Assembly (NCBI RefSeq): GCF_036030735.1
Contig: NZ_CP107928.1
Location: 5,704,001 to 5,768,000, forward strand
DNA from: Streptomyces sp. NBC_00425
Lineage (GTDB): Bacteria; Actinomycetota; Actinomycetes; Streptomycetales; Streptomycetaceae
Direction: 5' to 3'
Length of the DNA: 64,000 nt
Shown: piece by piece, positions 54,076 through 62,239 of the stretch
Numbering within the stretch: the first letter of the stretch is position 1
How the letters are laid out: every line of letters begins with the position of its first letter
Program-made: the position numbers and the translations under genes
Notes under the pieces: generated by a model
What the model was told of the DNA's origin: nothing
Databases searched by the model: none
What the model saw: the letters and a program-made list of their open reading frames with translations, nothing else

Positions 54076-55653
54076 ATGACGACCGTCGCGCGCGAGCTGG
54101 AGCACCTCGACGACACGGAGGTCTGGGGGGAGCTGCGTGCCGCTGAGCGGTCCATGAGCCGGGAACTGCTCCGGGACCCGACGACGCTCGCGCGCGGTCT
54201 GGACCCCCGCTTCCGGATGCGCCCGCACCTGAAGGTCATCAGCGATGCCCTGGTCGAGGTGACGCGGGGCGACTACGACCGGCTGCTCATTTTCACGCCA
54301 CCGCAGGTTGGGAAATCGACCGTCGTGGCGGAGTGGTTTCCGTTCTGGTGGCTGTGCCTGTTCCCCATGGACAAGGTCGCGGTCACCTCGTACGGCGATG
54401 ACCTCGCACTGCGGCGGGGCGGGACGATCCGCGGCTACGTCGAGGAGCACGGCGACGAGTACGACCTGCGCATGCAGCCCGGCTCGGGGGCGAAACAGGA
54501 CTGGTTGGTGACGCGCGGCGGGGGCGTGCGGTCGGTGTCCGTCGGTAAGGGCCTGACCGGCTTCGACGTGAACCTGCTGATCGTGGACGACCCGCACAAG
54601 GACCGCGCGGACGCCGAGTCCGAGGCATCACGGCGGGCGCTGCACGACTGGTACTCGTCGACCGCGCTCAAGCGGCTCCAGCCGGACCGCAACGCCGTGG
54701 TCGGAATTCAGACCAGGTGGCATCCCGACGACTTCGCCGGGCGCCGCCTGGAGGAGGAGGGCCGCCTGGAAGACGGGGGGCGATGGAAGGTCGTCCACCT
54801 GCCCGCGCACGCCGACCCGAAGTTCGGCCCCGACCCCCTCGGCCGCGCCCCGGGCGAACCGCTGACGCACCCGAAGATCCCCACCCGGAACAAGGCCAAG
54901 CTGCGGGCCTGGTGGGCGGACATGAAGGTCACCTCGATCCCCAGGGACTGGCACTCGCTGTGCCAGGGCGACCCGCAGCCGGCTGTGGGCGCGCTCGTCT
55001 CCGAGGAGCTGCTGCGCCTCATCCGGGACACGACGACGAAGGTGGAGCCGCAGAAGATCGCCGTCAGCATCGACCCCTCGGGCGGGGGCCGCGACGTGGC
55101 CGGCGTCATCGGCGGGTTCCTCGGCGACGACGGCCGCGTGTGGGTCACCGACGATGTCTCGGCGCCCATGTCGTCAGCGGAGTGGTCCACCGCGGCCTCG
55201 CTGCTCGCCTACCGGACGCATGCGGCGATCATCTACGTCGAGTGGAACTTCGGCAGGGACATGTGCGTCCTGGCCATCCAGACGTCGTGGGAGAAGCTCC
55301 AGCGGGACGGGGAGATCCCCCCGGGGGTACTGATGCCCGCGATCCTCCCGGTCCGCGCCAAGCAGGGGAAGCTGCTGAGGGCGGAGCCGGTGGCGCAGCT
55401 GATGGTGCAGGACAAGGTGCGGTTCCGCGGCCTGTTCACCGACCTGGAACGCGAGTGGGCGACGTGGCAGCCCACCGACCCCAGCTCGCCCGGCCGGATC
55501 GACTCGTCGTGCGTTCTGGCGTACGGCCTGATCCCCGAGGCGAACAAGGGGGCCATCGTTCACGCCCCGCTCCCCACGGCCCCGCAGCCCGGCAGCGTGA
55601 CGCCGCCGTCGGGGAGTTCGGCCGCGGCGTACGGGCGCCGCATCGGGAAATGA
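54076..55653 (+). CDS. terL: Terminase large subunit
   Basis: A 525-residue packaging motor. The ATPase has Walker A-like LLIFTPPQVGKSTVVAEWFP (near residue 75) and Walker B LLIVDDPHKD (near 168). The C-terminal RNase H-like nuclease has KIAVSIDPSGGGRDVAGVIG and a later Asp (DSSCVLAYGL). Together they cut concatemers and pump DNA into proheads. Confidence 0.95.
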   Translation: MTTVARELEHLDDTEVWGELRAAERSMSRELLRDPTTLARGLDPRFRMRPHLKVISDALVEVTRGDYDRLLIFTPPQVGKSTVVAEWFPFWWLCLFPMDKVAVTSYGDDLALRRGGTIRGYVEEHGDEYDLRMQPGSGAKQDWLVTRGGGVRSVSVGKGLTGFDVNLLIVDDPHKDRADAESEASRRALHDWYSSTALKRLQPDRNAVVGIQTRWHPDDFAGRRLEEEGRLEDGGRWKVVHLPAHADPKFGPDPLGRAPGEPLTHPKIPTRNKAKLRAWWADMKVTSIPRDWHSLCQGDPQPAVGALVSEELLRLIRDTTTKVEPQKIAVSIDPSGGGRDVAGVIGGFLGDDGRVWVTDDVSAPMSSAEWSTAASLLAYRTHAAIIYVEWNFGRDMCVLAIQTSWEKLQRDGEIPPGVLMPAILPVRAKQGKLLRAEPVAQLMVQDKVRFRGLFTDLEREWATWQPTDPSSPGRIDSSCVLAYGLIPEANKGAIVHAPLPTAPQPGSVTPPSGSSAAAYGRRIGK

Positions 55654-55670
55654 GACGGGGGGTGCATCTG

Positions 55671-55706
55671 CTGGCCAGGCCCCGCTCGGGTACGGGGCCC
55701 GGCCAG
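55671..55706 (+). terminator. Hairpin terminator after the terminase
   Basis: CTGGCCAGGCCCCG (55671-55684) pairs with CGGGGCCCGGCCAG (55693-55706), 14 bp with one mismatch. Confidence 0.75.
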
Positions 55707-56012
55707 CGATCCCGGGGACCGCTCGACGCCGACAGCCGGGGATGCGCCACCCCTGCCGTCCGGAACGCTGCGTGCGGCATCACCGCCGACGTCCTTCCCG
55801 GAACGCGCGCTGCTCAGGACGCGCGATCGCGGACTGTAGCAGAAGCGGCATTCGCGGCGTTTGCATCGAACCCGGCATCCGGGACCGGCGGGTGCACCCA
55901 CACCCCGGGGAGATCGAAAGCCGTACAGGGTTGATCACTTGCAGCGCACGGTTTGTCACGAATGACCTATAGTGCCCGCCGCAACCTGCACGATCCTCAC
56001 GAGGGGCCGGTC
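55707..56012 (+). promoter_or_regulatory. Intergenic region with likely structural-gene promoter
   Basis: No gene seen. A good -10 hexamer TATAGT lies at 55968-55973 in a comparatively AT-rich stretch; the -35 is unclear. It would start the portal/capsid operon. The hexamer context (TATAGTG) resembles the CATAGTG of the cassettes, but CACTA is absent. Confidence 0.5.
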
Positions 56013-56351
56013 ATGATCCCCGTCTACGAGCTAGCCATCCTCGCCGTCGCGGGATACCGCGGCACACAGCTGGTCGTCCATGACTCGCTCCTGGACAACC
56101 CCCGGGATCGCCTCGATGCCTGGCTCGCAAGGAAACCCGAGTCGACAGCCCGGCTCGCCCTGGTCACTCTCATCGGCTGCGTCTACTGCGCGGGCTGGTG
56201 GGTGTCCGGCGCATTCCTCGCCGTCTGGCTCTACACCACCGGCCAATGGCATGACGGCCCCCTGACCGCCCACGTCGTCGAGTGGTTCGCCGTCGCGGGC
56301 GGGCAGTCCCTCCTCAACCGCTGGGACGACTCCCGCAAGGAAGCCGCATGA
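56013..56351 (+). CDS. DUF1360-like small membrane protein
   Basis: A 112-residue protein with ELAILAVAGYRGTQLVVHDS, a conserved-looking CVYCAGWWVSGAFLAVWLY and an amphipathic end. DUF1360 proteins with this CxxCxxxW pattern are found in actinophages upstream of portal genes. ATG 56013 (GAGGGG upstream) is chosen over the open frame from 55953. Ends on ATGA with the portal gene. Confidence 0.75.
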   Translation: MIPVYELAILAVAGYRGTQLVVHDSLLDNPRDRLDAWLARKPESTARLALVTLIGCVYCAGWWVSGAFLAVWLYTTGQWHDGPLTAHVVEWFAVAGGQSLLNRWDDSRKEAA

Positions 56352-58093
56352 CGCGCCCCGCCGTCACCGCAGCGGCCTCCCGGTACGTCGAGCGCCGCCT
56401 GACCCGGCAGAAGACCAGCACCGACCAGGGATGGCAGCTCCGCGCCTGGGAGCTGTACCACCTCGTCCCCGAAGTCCGGTTCGCGGCCACGTACGTCGCC
56501 AACGCCATGGCCGGCGCACTCCTCTTCGCAGGCCGCCGCGCCGACGACGGCACGATCGAGGCCGCCCCCGACGGCCACCGCGTCACCGAGATCGTCTCCG
56601 GCATCGCGGGCGGACCCGACGGCCAGGCCGAGATGCTCAAGGCGTTCGGGAAGCACCTCACCGTCCCCGGAGAGGGCTGGATCATCGTTCGCCCCAACGC
56701 GGACGTCCAGAACCCGGAGATCGCCGAGGACGGCCACGACTGGCGCGTCCTGTCCGTGCGGGAGGTCCGCCAGCAGAACGGCAAACTCCAGGCCGAGGTC
56801 GACGGCGAGGACATCGAGATCCCGGCCGGCGACCCGGATACCCTCGACCCGGACGGCCCGGTCGGCATCCGCGTATGGGAGCCCGACCCGGAACGCGCCA
56901 TCCACGCCGACAGCCCGGTCCGCTCGTCGATGGATCTCCTCGAGGAACTCCTCCTCCTCAACGCGGCCGTCAAGGCCATCGCCCGCAGCCGGCTCACCGG
57001 GCGCGGGATCCTCCTCGTGCCCAAGGGCACCCGCTTCCCGACGCTCCCTCAGCAGAACGGCGCCGACGAGGACCTGATCGAAACGCTGATGACGGTCGCG
57101 GAGACCGCCATCCGCGACCCCGAGTCGGCGGCCGCCACCGTCCCGATCGTCCTGGAAGTCCCCGCGGAGTCCATCTCGGACTTCAAGCTGATCACCTTCG
57201 AGTCGAACTTCGACGAGCTGGCCATCCGCCTCCGGGAAGAGGCCATCAAGCGGTTCGCGATCGGCCTGGAGATGCCCGCCGAGATCCTCCTCGGCCTCGG
57301 CGACATCAACCATTGGGGATTGTGGGGATTGACAGCCGAGGCGATCCGGCTGGCGATCGAGCCGCGACTGGCGACCGTGTGCCGGGCCCTCACCCAGCAG
57401 TGGGTACGGCCCATCCTGGAAGCCGAGGGCGCCGAGGACTGGGACCGCTGGCTCGTCTGGTACGACTCCAGCCCGCTCCGGGTACGCGCCAACCGGTCGG
57501 AGACCGCGCTGCAGGTCTTCGACCGCAAGGCCATCTCCGCCGAGGCCCTGCGCCGGGAAACCGGCTTCGACGACGACGACGCCCCCGAAGCCGAGGAAAT
57601 CGCCGAGCGGAACGCGGAGGAGAACCCGCCGAACGGACAGGACGACCAGACGGCGCCGGAGTCCGCCACGGACCTCCCGGTTGACGAGACGCAGGACGAC
57701 CCCGACAGCCTGCCCGCCTCCGCCCGCCCGGACCGGACGGCGCTGGTCGCCGCCGTCGACGGCCTGATCTGGACGGCGCTGTCCGTCGCGGGGAAGAAGC
57801 TGGCCGGCACCCCGGCCTGCCCCCGCTCCGAACGCGGCCGGGTCCACCGCTCAGCACCATCGGCGATCCACACGCTGGTGCGGGTCGACCGAGAGCAGAT
57901 CGACCAGTACCGGCTGTTCGAGGGCGCGTGGGAGCGCCTCCCGGAGGTCGTCACCCGCTACGGCGGGAACCCGGACTGCCTGACCTCCACCCTCGACGAG
58001 TACTGCCGGGATCTCCTGATCGCCGGGATCGGCCACGACTTCGACCTGGTGCCCAAGCTGCTGAACACATGCGACATGGCGGTGGCGGCATGA
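56348..58093 (+). CDS. Phage portal protein
   Basis: A 581-residue protein located between terminase and head genes. The N-terminal half (LVPEVRFAATYVANAMAGAL, GEGWIIVRPN) and the helical part with FAIGLEMPAEILLGLGDINH, then GLTAEAIRLAIEPRLATVCR, are typical of portal proteins of the HK97-type siphoviruses. The C-terminal ~150 residues are acidic and extended. The dodecameric portal is the DNA gate of the capsid. Confidence 0.88.
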   Translation: MTRPAVTAAASRYVERRLTRQKTSTDQGWQLRAWELYHLVPEVRFAATYVANAMAGALLFAGRRADDGTIEAAPDGHRVTEIVSGIAGGPDGQAEMLKAFGKHLTVPGEGWIIVRPNADVQNPEIAEDGHDWRVLSVREVRQQNGKLQAEVDGEDIEIPAGDPDTLDPDGPVGIRVWEPDPERAIHADSPVRSSMDLLEELLLLNAAVKAIARSRLTGRGILLVPKGTRFPTLPQQNGADEDLIETLMTVAETAIRDPESAAATVPIVLEVPAESISDFKLITFESNFDELAIRLREEAIKRFAIGLEMPAEILLGLGDINHWGLWGLTAEAIRLAIEPRLATVCRALTQQWVRPILEAEGAEDWDRWLVWYDSSPLRVRANRSETALQVFDRKAISAEALRRETGFDDDDAPEAEEIAERNAEENPPNGQDDQTAPESATDLPVDETQDDPDSLPASARPDRTALVAAVDGLIWTALSVAGKKLAGTPACPRSERGRVHRSAPSAIHTLVRVDREQIDQYRLFEGAWERLPEVVTRYGGNPDCLTSTLDEYCRDLLIAGIGHDFDLVPKLLNTCDMAVAA

Positions 58094-58287
58094 GTGCCCC
58101 AGCTGCGGGCGTCCTCAACACGGCGACCAGCGAGCCGCGCGAGGCCTGGTGCCCGGCCTGCAAGGCGTACACGGCCGCCGAGGTCGACGTGCACGCCCTG
58201 TTCCCCACCGGCCTGATGCTCCTCGGCACGCTCTCGGCGTGCGAGATCTGCGACGACCCCACCGACCAAGGAGGCAGCGATGTGTGA
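58090..58287 (+). CDS. Small zinc-ribbon protein
   Basis: A 65-residue protein with WCPACKAYTAAEVDVHALFP and SACEICDD, two CxxC pairs. ATG 58090 overlaps the portal stop. Function unknown. Confidence 0.65.
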   Translation: MSAPAAGVLNTATSEPREAWCPACKAYTAAEVDVHALFPTGLMLLGTLSACEICDDPTDQGGSDV

Positions 58288-58507
58288 CACCGAGGAACAG
58301 CCCAAGCCGTCGCCGCCGCCACTGCACACGGCACCACCCGGCCACTCCCGGGCCGGGCACCGCGTCTTCGGCTGGTGCTCACGCTGTACCGGCCGCGAGG
58401 TGTGGGAGGAGCTCCTCGCCTGGCGGACCCGGCAGAACCAGGCCGACGACAGGTCGGAGGCCCCGGACAGAGCCACCGCGCCGAGTAAGGAGGCCGCCCG
58501 TGGATGA
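58280..58507 (+). CDS. Small protein with CSRC motif
   Basis: A 75-residue Pro-rich protein with GWCSRCTGREVWEELLAWRT. ATG 58280 has AGGAGG upstream. Overlaps both neighbours. Confidence 0.6.
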   Translation: MCDTEEQPKPSPPPLHTAPPGHSRAGHRVFGWCSRCTGREVWEELLAWRTRQNQADDRSEAPDRATAPSKEAARG

Positions 58508-61500
58508 GGAGACGCAGCAGGCCTTGGACGCGGCGGAGGAGGCTGTCGCGGCCGTCGTCGCGGAAGTCCTCGCCGAGGTCGCCGACGAGTTCGCCCAAGG
58601 CCTCGACACGGCGACGGAGATCGTCGCCGCCCGCTTCTCGGTCAGCTCAATCAGCCGCCTGTTCCGCCTGCGGGTGCCGCGCATCGTGCGGCGCCTCCTC
58701 GGCGTCACCGAGCAGGCCGCGCAGCAGACGGCCGACGACGTCGACGCGGAACTCCCCGAAACGTGGACGGACCTGCCAGAGCGTCACGACGAGGGCCGGG
58801 AGCTGCCGGACGCGGTCGCCTCCTACGTGACGGTCACCGAGCACCTGCTGAACGCCGTGGGAGACCGGCTCGCCGAGGCCGCCCGCGAGGAGCTGGCCGC
58901 CGGGGTCGACGCCGGCGAGGACATGGAGCAGCTCCGCGCCCGCCTCCGCGCCAGGTTCGCCCGCGAGGCCGCCCAGCTCGGCGACGCCCGCGAGGAGCGT
59001 ATCGCCCGCACCGAAGCCGGACGGGCCTGGAACACCGCGGTGCTCGGCGCGGCGCAGGCCGTCGAGGGCCCTGACCGGCCGCTGGTGAAGCAGTGGGTCG
59101 CCCGCCGCGACAGCCGGGTACGGCACGACCACGACCAGGCCGACGGGCAGCTCCGCCTCCTCTCGGAGAGCTTCACCGTCGGCGGGGTCCTGATGACGGC
59201 CCCTCACGACCCGACCGCCCCCGCCGGACAGGTAGTCAACTGCCGCTGTGTGTTGCGAGTCCATCCCGAAGTACGGGCGGCGGCCTTGGATCCGCAACTG
59301 CAGGCGCGCGGGCCAGCCTTCGAATCCACGGAAGCGGGCAGTCTGGCCGCTGCTGATGATGGGAGCCACCTCATGGGCGGGATGATCGCCCTGGTACCGA
59401 CCGACGACGACGCCGCCCGCCTGGCCCTGCCCGACGGGGAAGCCGTCGAGGAGCTCCACCTGACGCTGTGGTTCCTCGGCGGCGACGCGTCCACCTGGAC
59501 CGCCGACCAGCGCAACGAGCTGATCGGGAATCTCCAGACGGCAGCCGCCGACCTCGGCGGCCCGGTCCAGGCCCACCTGTTCGGCGTGAACCACTGGAAC
59601 CCCGGCGGCGACGACCCGTGCTGGGTGTGGGCCGTCGGCGACGCCGCCGACAGCGGCGAACATGCCCCGACCCTCGACCTGGCCCGCAAGGCCGCCACCG
59701 TGGCCCTGGAGGACACCCACGAACGCCCCGAGCTGCCCGCGCAGCACTCGCCCTGGCACGCCCACATGACTGGGGTCTACACCCAGCGGGCCTGGCCCCT
59801 GGAGGAGATGGTCGCCAAGGTCGGCCCCGTCACCTTCGACCGCATCAGGGTCGCCTTCGGCGGCGACCACACGGACATCCCTCTCGCCGCCCCCCAGGAG
59901 GACACCGACATGGCCGAGAACAATGCGGCGGCCGCCACAGAGGCCGCCCCCGCACCGACAGTCCGCACCTGGTCCAACCCGGACGAGACGGCGCTCGCCT
60001 TCGAGGACCAGGAGACCGGCGACGGCCGCCTGTTCACCTCCGGAGCCCTCTACTGGGAGAACGGGCCGTGGCCGCTCCAGTACGCCGACGAGATGGGCAT
60101 GGGCCACGACGGCGCGGAGCTGGCCGGCGCCATCAGCGAGATGGGCCGCGACGGGCAGCGCCTCACCGGAGCGGGCCCCCTGTACATCACCCGGCCCGCC
60201 GGGGCCGACGCCGTCCAGCTCCTCGAGGAGGGCTCGCCCCTCGGCGTCTCGGTCGACCTGGACTCGGTCGACGTCGAGTTCGTCGACCGCACCATCACCG
60301 CCGAGGACGACAGCGAGGATGTGCTGTTCGCGTCGGCGCACGTCCCGTCGATGAGCGTGATGCGGATGGAGGACGGCTCATACTTCGTGTCGGCCGCGAC
60401 CGCCCCCGAGTGGACCGCCGACGGTGGAGGCCTCTCCCGGCAGCGCCATGACGTCCAGATCATCACCAACCCGGGCGGCGTGGTCCCCGCCGAGGCGCTG
60501 CGCGCCGCGTTCGGCGCTACGGGCGTCCTCACCGCGGCGGCCGGCGACGCCGACGACGACAGCGGCATGGTCGTCTGGACGGAGAACGCGGGCGACCTCC
60601 TCATGCGGATCACCCGCGCCCGGGTGCGTGGCGCGACCCTCGTCGCCATGCCGGCGTTCGCGGGGGCCCGTATCGTCCTGGACCCGGTCGACGAGGAGAC
60701 TGCCGCCGCGGCCCCGGCGCTGGATCTGTCGGCGGCGAGCGACACCCACGAGGCGGTCATCGCGTACGTCCGCTCCAGCCCGATCGCGGTCGGTGCACGG
60801 GAGGTCGCCTCCATCGTCGGCATCACCATGGAGCAGGCGCGCGGCCACCTCAACCGGGCGGCGAAGGCGGGCACCCTGGTACGCCTCGCCCCCGGCCAGT
60901 ACACCGGCGCGTCGAGCATGCCCGAAGGGGAGGAGACGGCCGCCGCCGTCGACCAGGCCCTCGAGGAACTCGCCGCGTCGGCGTGGACGGCCATGCGCGA
61001 CCTGCCGCCGATGCCCGCAGCCTGGTTCGCCGAGCCGACCACCGAGGAACTCCCGCCGGGCTCCGGAGGAGTCCACTACAAGGACGGCCGGGTGTACGGG
61101 TGGGTCGCGCAGGCCGGGGTGCCGCACGCGGGCTACCCGGGGAAGGACCTGACGATCGAGAAGCTGGCGAAGGCCGGCCTGGACACGACGCACTTCCTGC
61201 GGCAGAAGTTCGTCCTCGACGACGGCAGCACGGTCCGGTGCGGCACCTTCACGATGAACGTGCCGCACCGGCGGGACGGAGCCGAGTGCGAGGACGCGGC
61301 CTGCCAGTTCGACGACTCGCGGACCGTCGCGGGCGTGGTGACGTGCGGCATGTCCGACGGCGGAATGTGGTTCAGCGGCGCGGCGGCCCCGTGGCTGTCC
61401 GAGTGGGACATGCGGGTGTTCCTCGCCTGCCAGCCCTCGTACCACCTCAAGCAGGCGGCGCGCGGCCGTGGCTGGGAGCTGAGGGCGGTCCTGACCGTGC

Positions 61501-61904
61501 CGGTGCCGGGCCACTCGTCGGCGCTCGTGGCCGCCGCTGTAGAGCGCGCGAACCTCGCCCTGGTGGCGTCTGCCGTCGCCGCGGACACCGTGTCCGGACA
61601 GGATCCGGACGATGTCCAGACGACGTCCGCGAGCTCGGACGAGGAGGCTACTGACCTGGGCGGACAGCGTCCGGACGATGAGTCCGGATGGTTCCCGGAC
61701 GCGTCCGAAGTCGCCGAGGTCGTCGTCGCGACGATGCTGACCAGCCCGGAGTTCCTCGACCGCCTCAACGCGGCCCTGGAGACGCGGGTCACGGAACGCG
61801 GCGAGATGGACGCCGAGATCGAACGGCTCGCCGCACAGATGGACCCGACCACCGCCGAACTCGCCGCCGCAGCCGTCGGCGGCCACCCCGAGGGAGACAA
61901 CTGA
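58500..61904 (+). CDS. Fusion of MuF-like head protein, 2H phosphoesterase and capsid maturation protease
   Basis: A 1134-residue protein from GTG 58500. Residues ~1-265: MuF-like minor head domain (ERIARTEAGRAWNTAV, RVRHDHDQADGQ, VVNCRC). Residues ~285-465: 2H phosphoesterase with both motifs, ELHLTLWFLGG (His320) and WHAHMTGVYT (His422). From ~471: a capsid-protease-like domain (ALYWENGPWPLQYADEMGMG, GSPLGVSVDLDSVDVEFVD). HTH-like and Cys-containing segments follow (AREVASIVGITMEQARGHLN; CEDAACQFDD). MuF-protease fusions are known; the inserted 2H domain is unusual. An in-frame ATG at 59910 with CAGGAGGA may start a separate protease/scaffold product. Confidence 0.8.
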   Translation: MDEETQQALDAAEEAVAAVVAEVLAEVADEFAQGLDTATEIVAARFSVSSISRLFRLRVPRIVRRLLGVTEQAAQQTADDVDAELPETWTDLPERHDEGRELPDAVASYVTVTEHLLNAVGDRLAEAAREELAAGVDAGEDMEQLRARLRARFAREAAQLGDAREERIARTEAGRAWNTAVLGAAQAVEGPDRPLVKQWVARRDSRVRHDHDQADGQLRLLSESFTVGGVLMTAPHDPTAPAGQVVNCRCVLRVHPEVRAAALDPQLQARGPAFESTEAGSLAAADDGSHLMGGMIALVPTDDDAARLALPDGEAVEELHLTLWFLGGDASTWTADQRNELIGNLQTAAADLGGPVQAHLFGVNHWNPGGDDPCWVWAVGDAADSGEHAPTLDLARKAATVALEDTHERPELPAQHSPWHAHMTGVYTQRAWPLEEMVAKVGPVTFDRIRVAFGGDHTDIPLAAPQEDTDMAENNAAAATEAAPAPTVRTWSNPDETALAFEDQETGDGRLFTSGALYWENGPWPLQYADEMGMGHDGAELAGAISEMGRDGQRLTGAGPLYITRPAGADAVQLLEEGSPLGVSVDLDSVDVEFVDRTITAEDDSEDVLFASAHVPSMSVMRMEDGSYFVSAATAPEWTADGGGLSRQRHDVQIITNPGGVVPAEALRAAFGATGVLTAAAGDADDDSGMVVWTENAGDLLMRITRARVRGATLVAMPAFAGARIVLDPVDEETAAAAPALDLSAASDTHEAVIAYVRSSPIAVGAREVASIVGITMEQARGHLNRAAKAGTLVRLAPGQYTGASSMPEGEETAAAVDQALEELAASAWTAMRDLPPMPAAWFAEPTTEELPPGSGGVHYKDGRVYGWVAQAGVPHAGYPGKDLTIEKLAKAGLDTTHFLRQKFVLDDGSTVRCGTFTMNVPHRRDGAECEDAACQFDDSRTVAGVVTCGMSDGGMWFSGAAAPWLSEWDMRVFLACQPSYHLKQAARGRGWELRAVLTVPVPGHSSALVAAAVERANLALVASAVAADTVSGQDPDDVQTTSASSDEEATDLGGQRPDDESGWFPDASEVAEVVVATMLTSPEFLDRLNAALETRVTERGEMDAEIERLAAQMDPTTAELAAAAVGGHPEGDN
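61593..61690. repeat. TCCGGACG cluster 4
   Basis: Exact octamers at 61604 and 61670 with variants TCCGGACA (61593) and TCCGGATG (61683), inside an acidic linker of the fusion protein (SGQDPDD, GQRPDDESG). Confidence 0.65.
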
Positions 61905-62131
61905 TGGCTTGTGGCTGCCAGAAGAAGAAGGACCTGTTCCGAGTCGTCACCCGGGGCGGAGCCGGCCGCGCGGTGTTCTCGAACTCGTCGAAGGAGACCA
62001 CCATCGCCATCAGCAAGAAGTACGAGGGCAGCGTGGTGATGGACAAGGACGACAAGATCGTCCACACGAACGTGGCTCCCGTCTCCACCTCGGTGCCCAG
62101 CAGCGGGCAGCCGTCCGAGGTCGCCGAGTAG
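61904..62131 (+). CDS. Small protein upstream of the capsid gene
   Basis: A 75-residue protein beginning MACGCQKKKDLFRVV, with a beta-rich middle (TTIAISKKYEGSVVMDKDD). Tail or head decoration is possible; function unknown. TGATG overlap with the fusion gene. Confidence 0.65.
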   Translation: MACGCQKKKDLFRVVTRGGAGRAVFSNSSKETTIAISKKYEGSVVMDKDDKIVHTNVAPVSTSVPSSGQPSEVAE

Positions 62132-62149
62132 CCTGTCCCCTGGAAGCGT

Positions 62150-62173
62150 CCCGCCGCAGCTCAACGCGGCGGG
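62150..62173 (+). terminator. Hairpin before the capsid gene
   Basis: CCCGCCGC/GCGGCGGG, 62150-62157 and 62166-62173. It may uncouple capsid expression from the upstream genes. Confidence 0.5.
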
Positions 62174-62239
62174 CTACCATCTCTCACTGAAGCCGCTGGT
62201 TCTGGGCCGGGCCTCCATCGCAACACTGGAGACCCGTCC

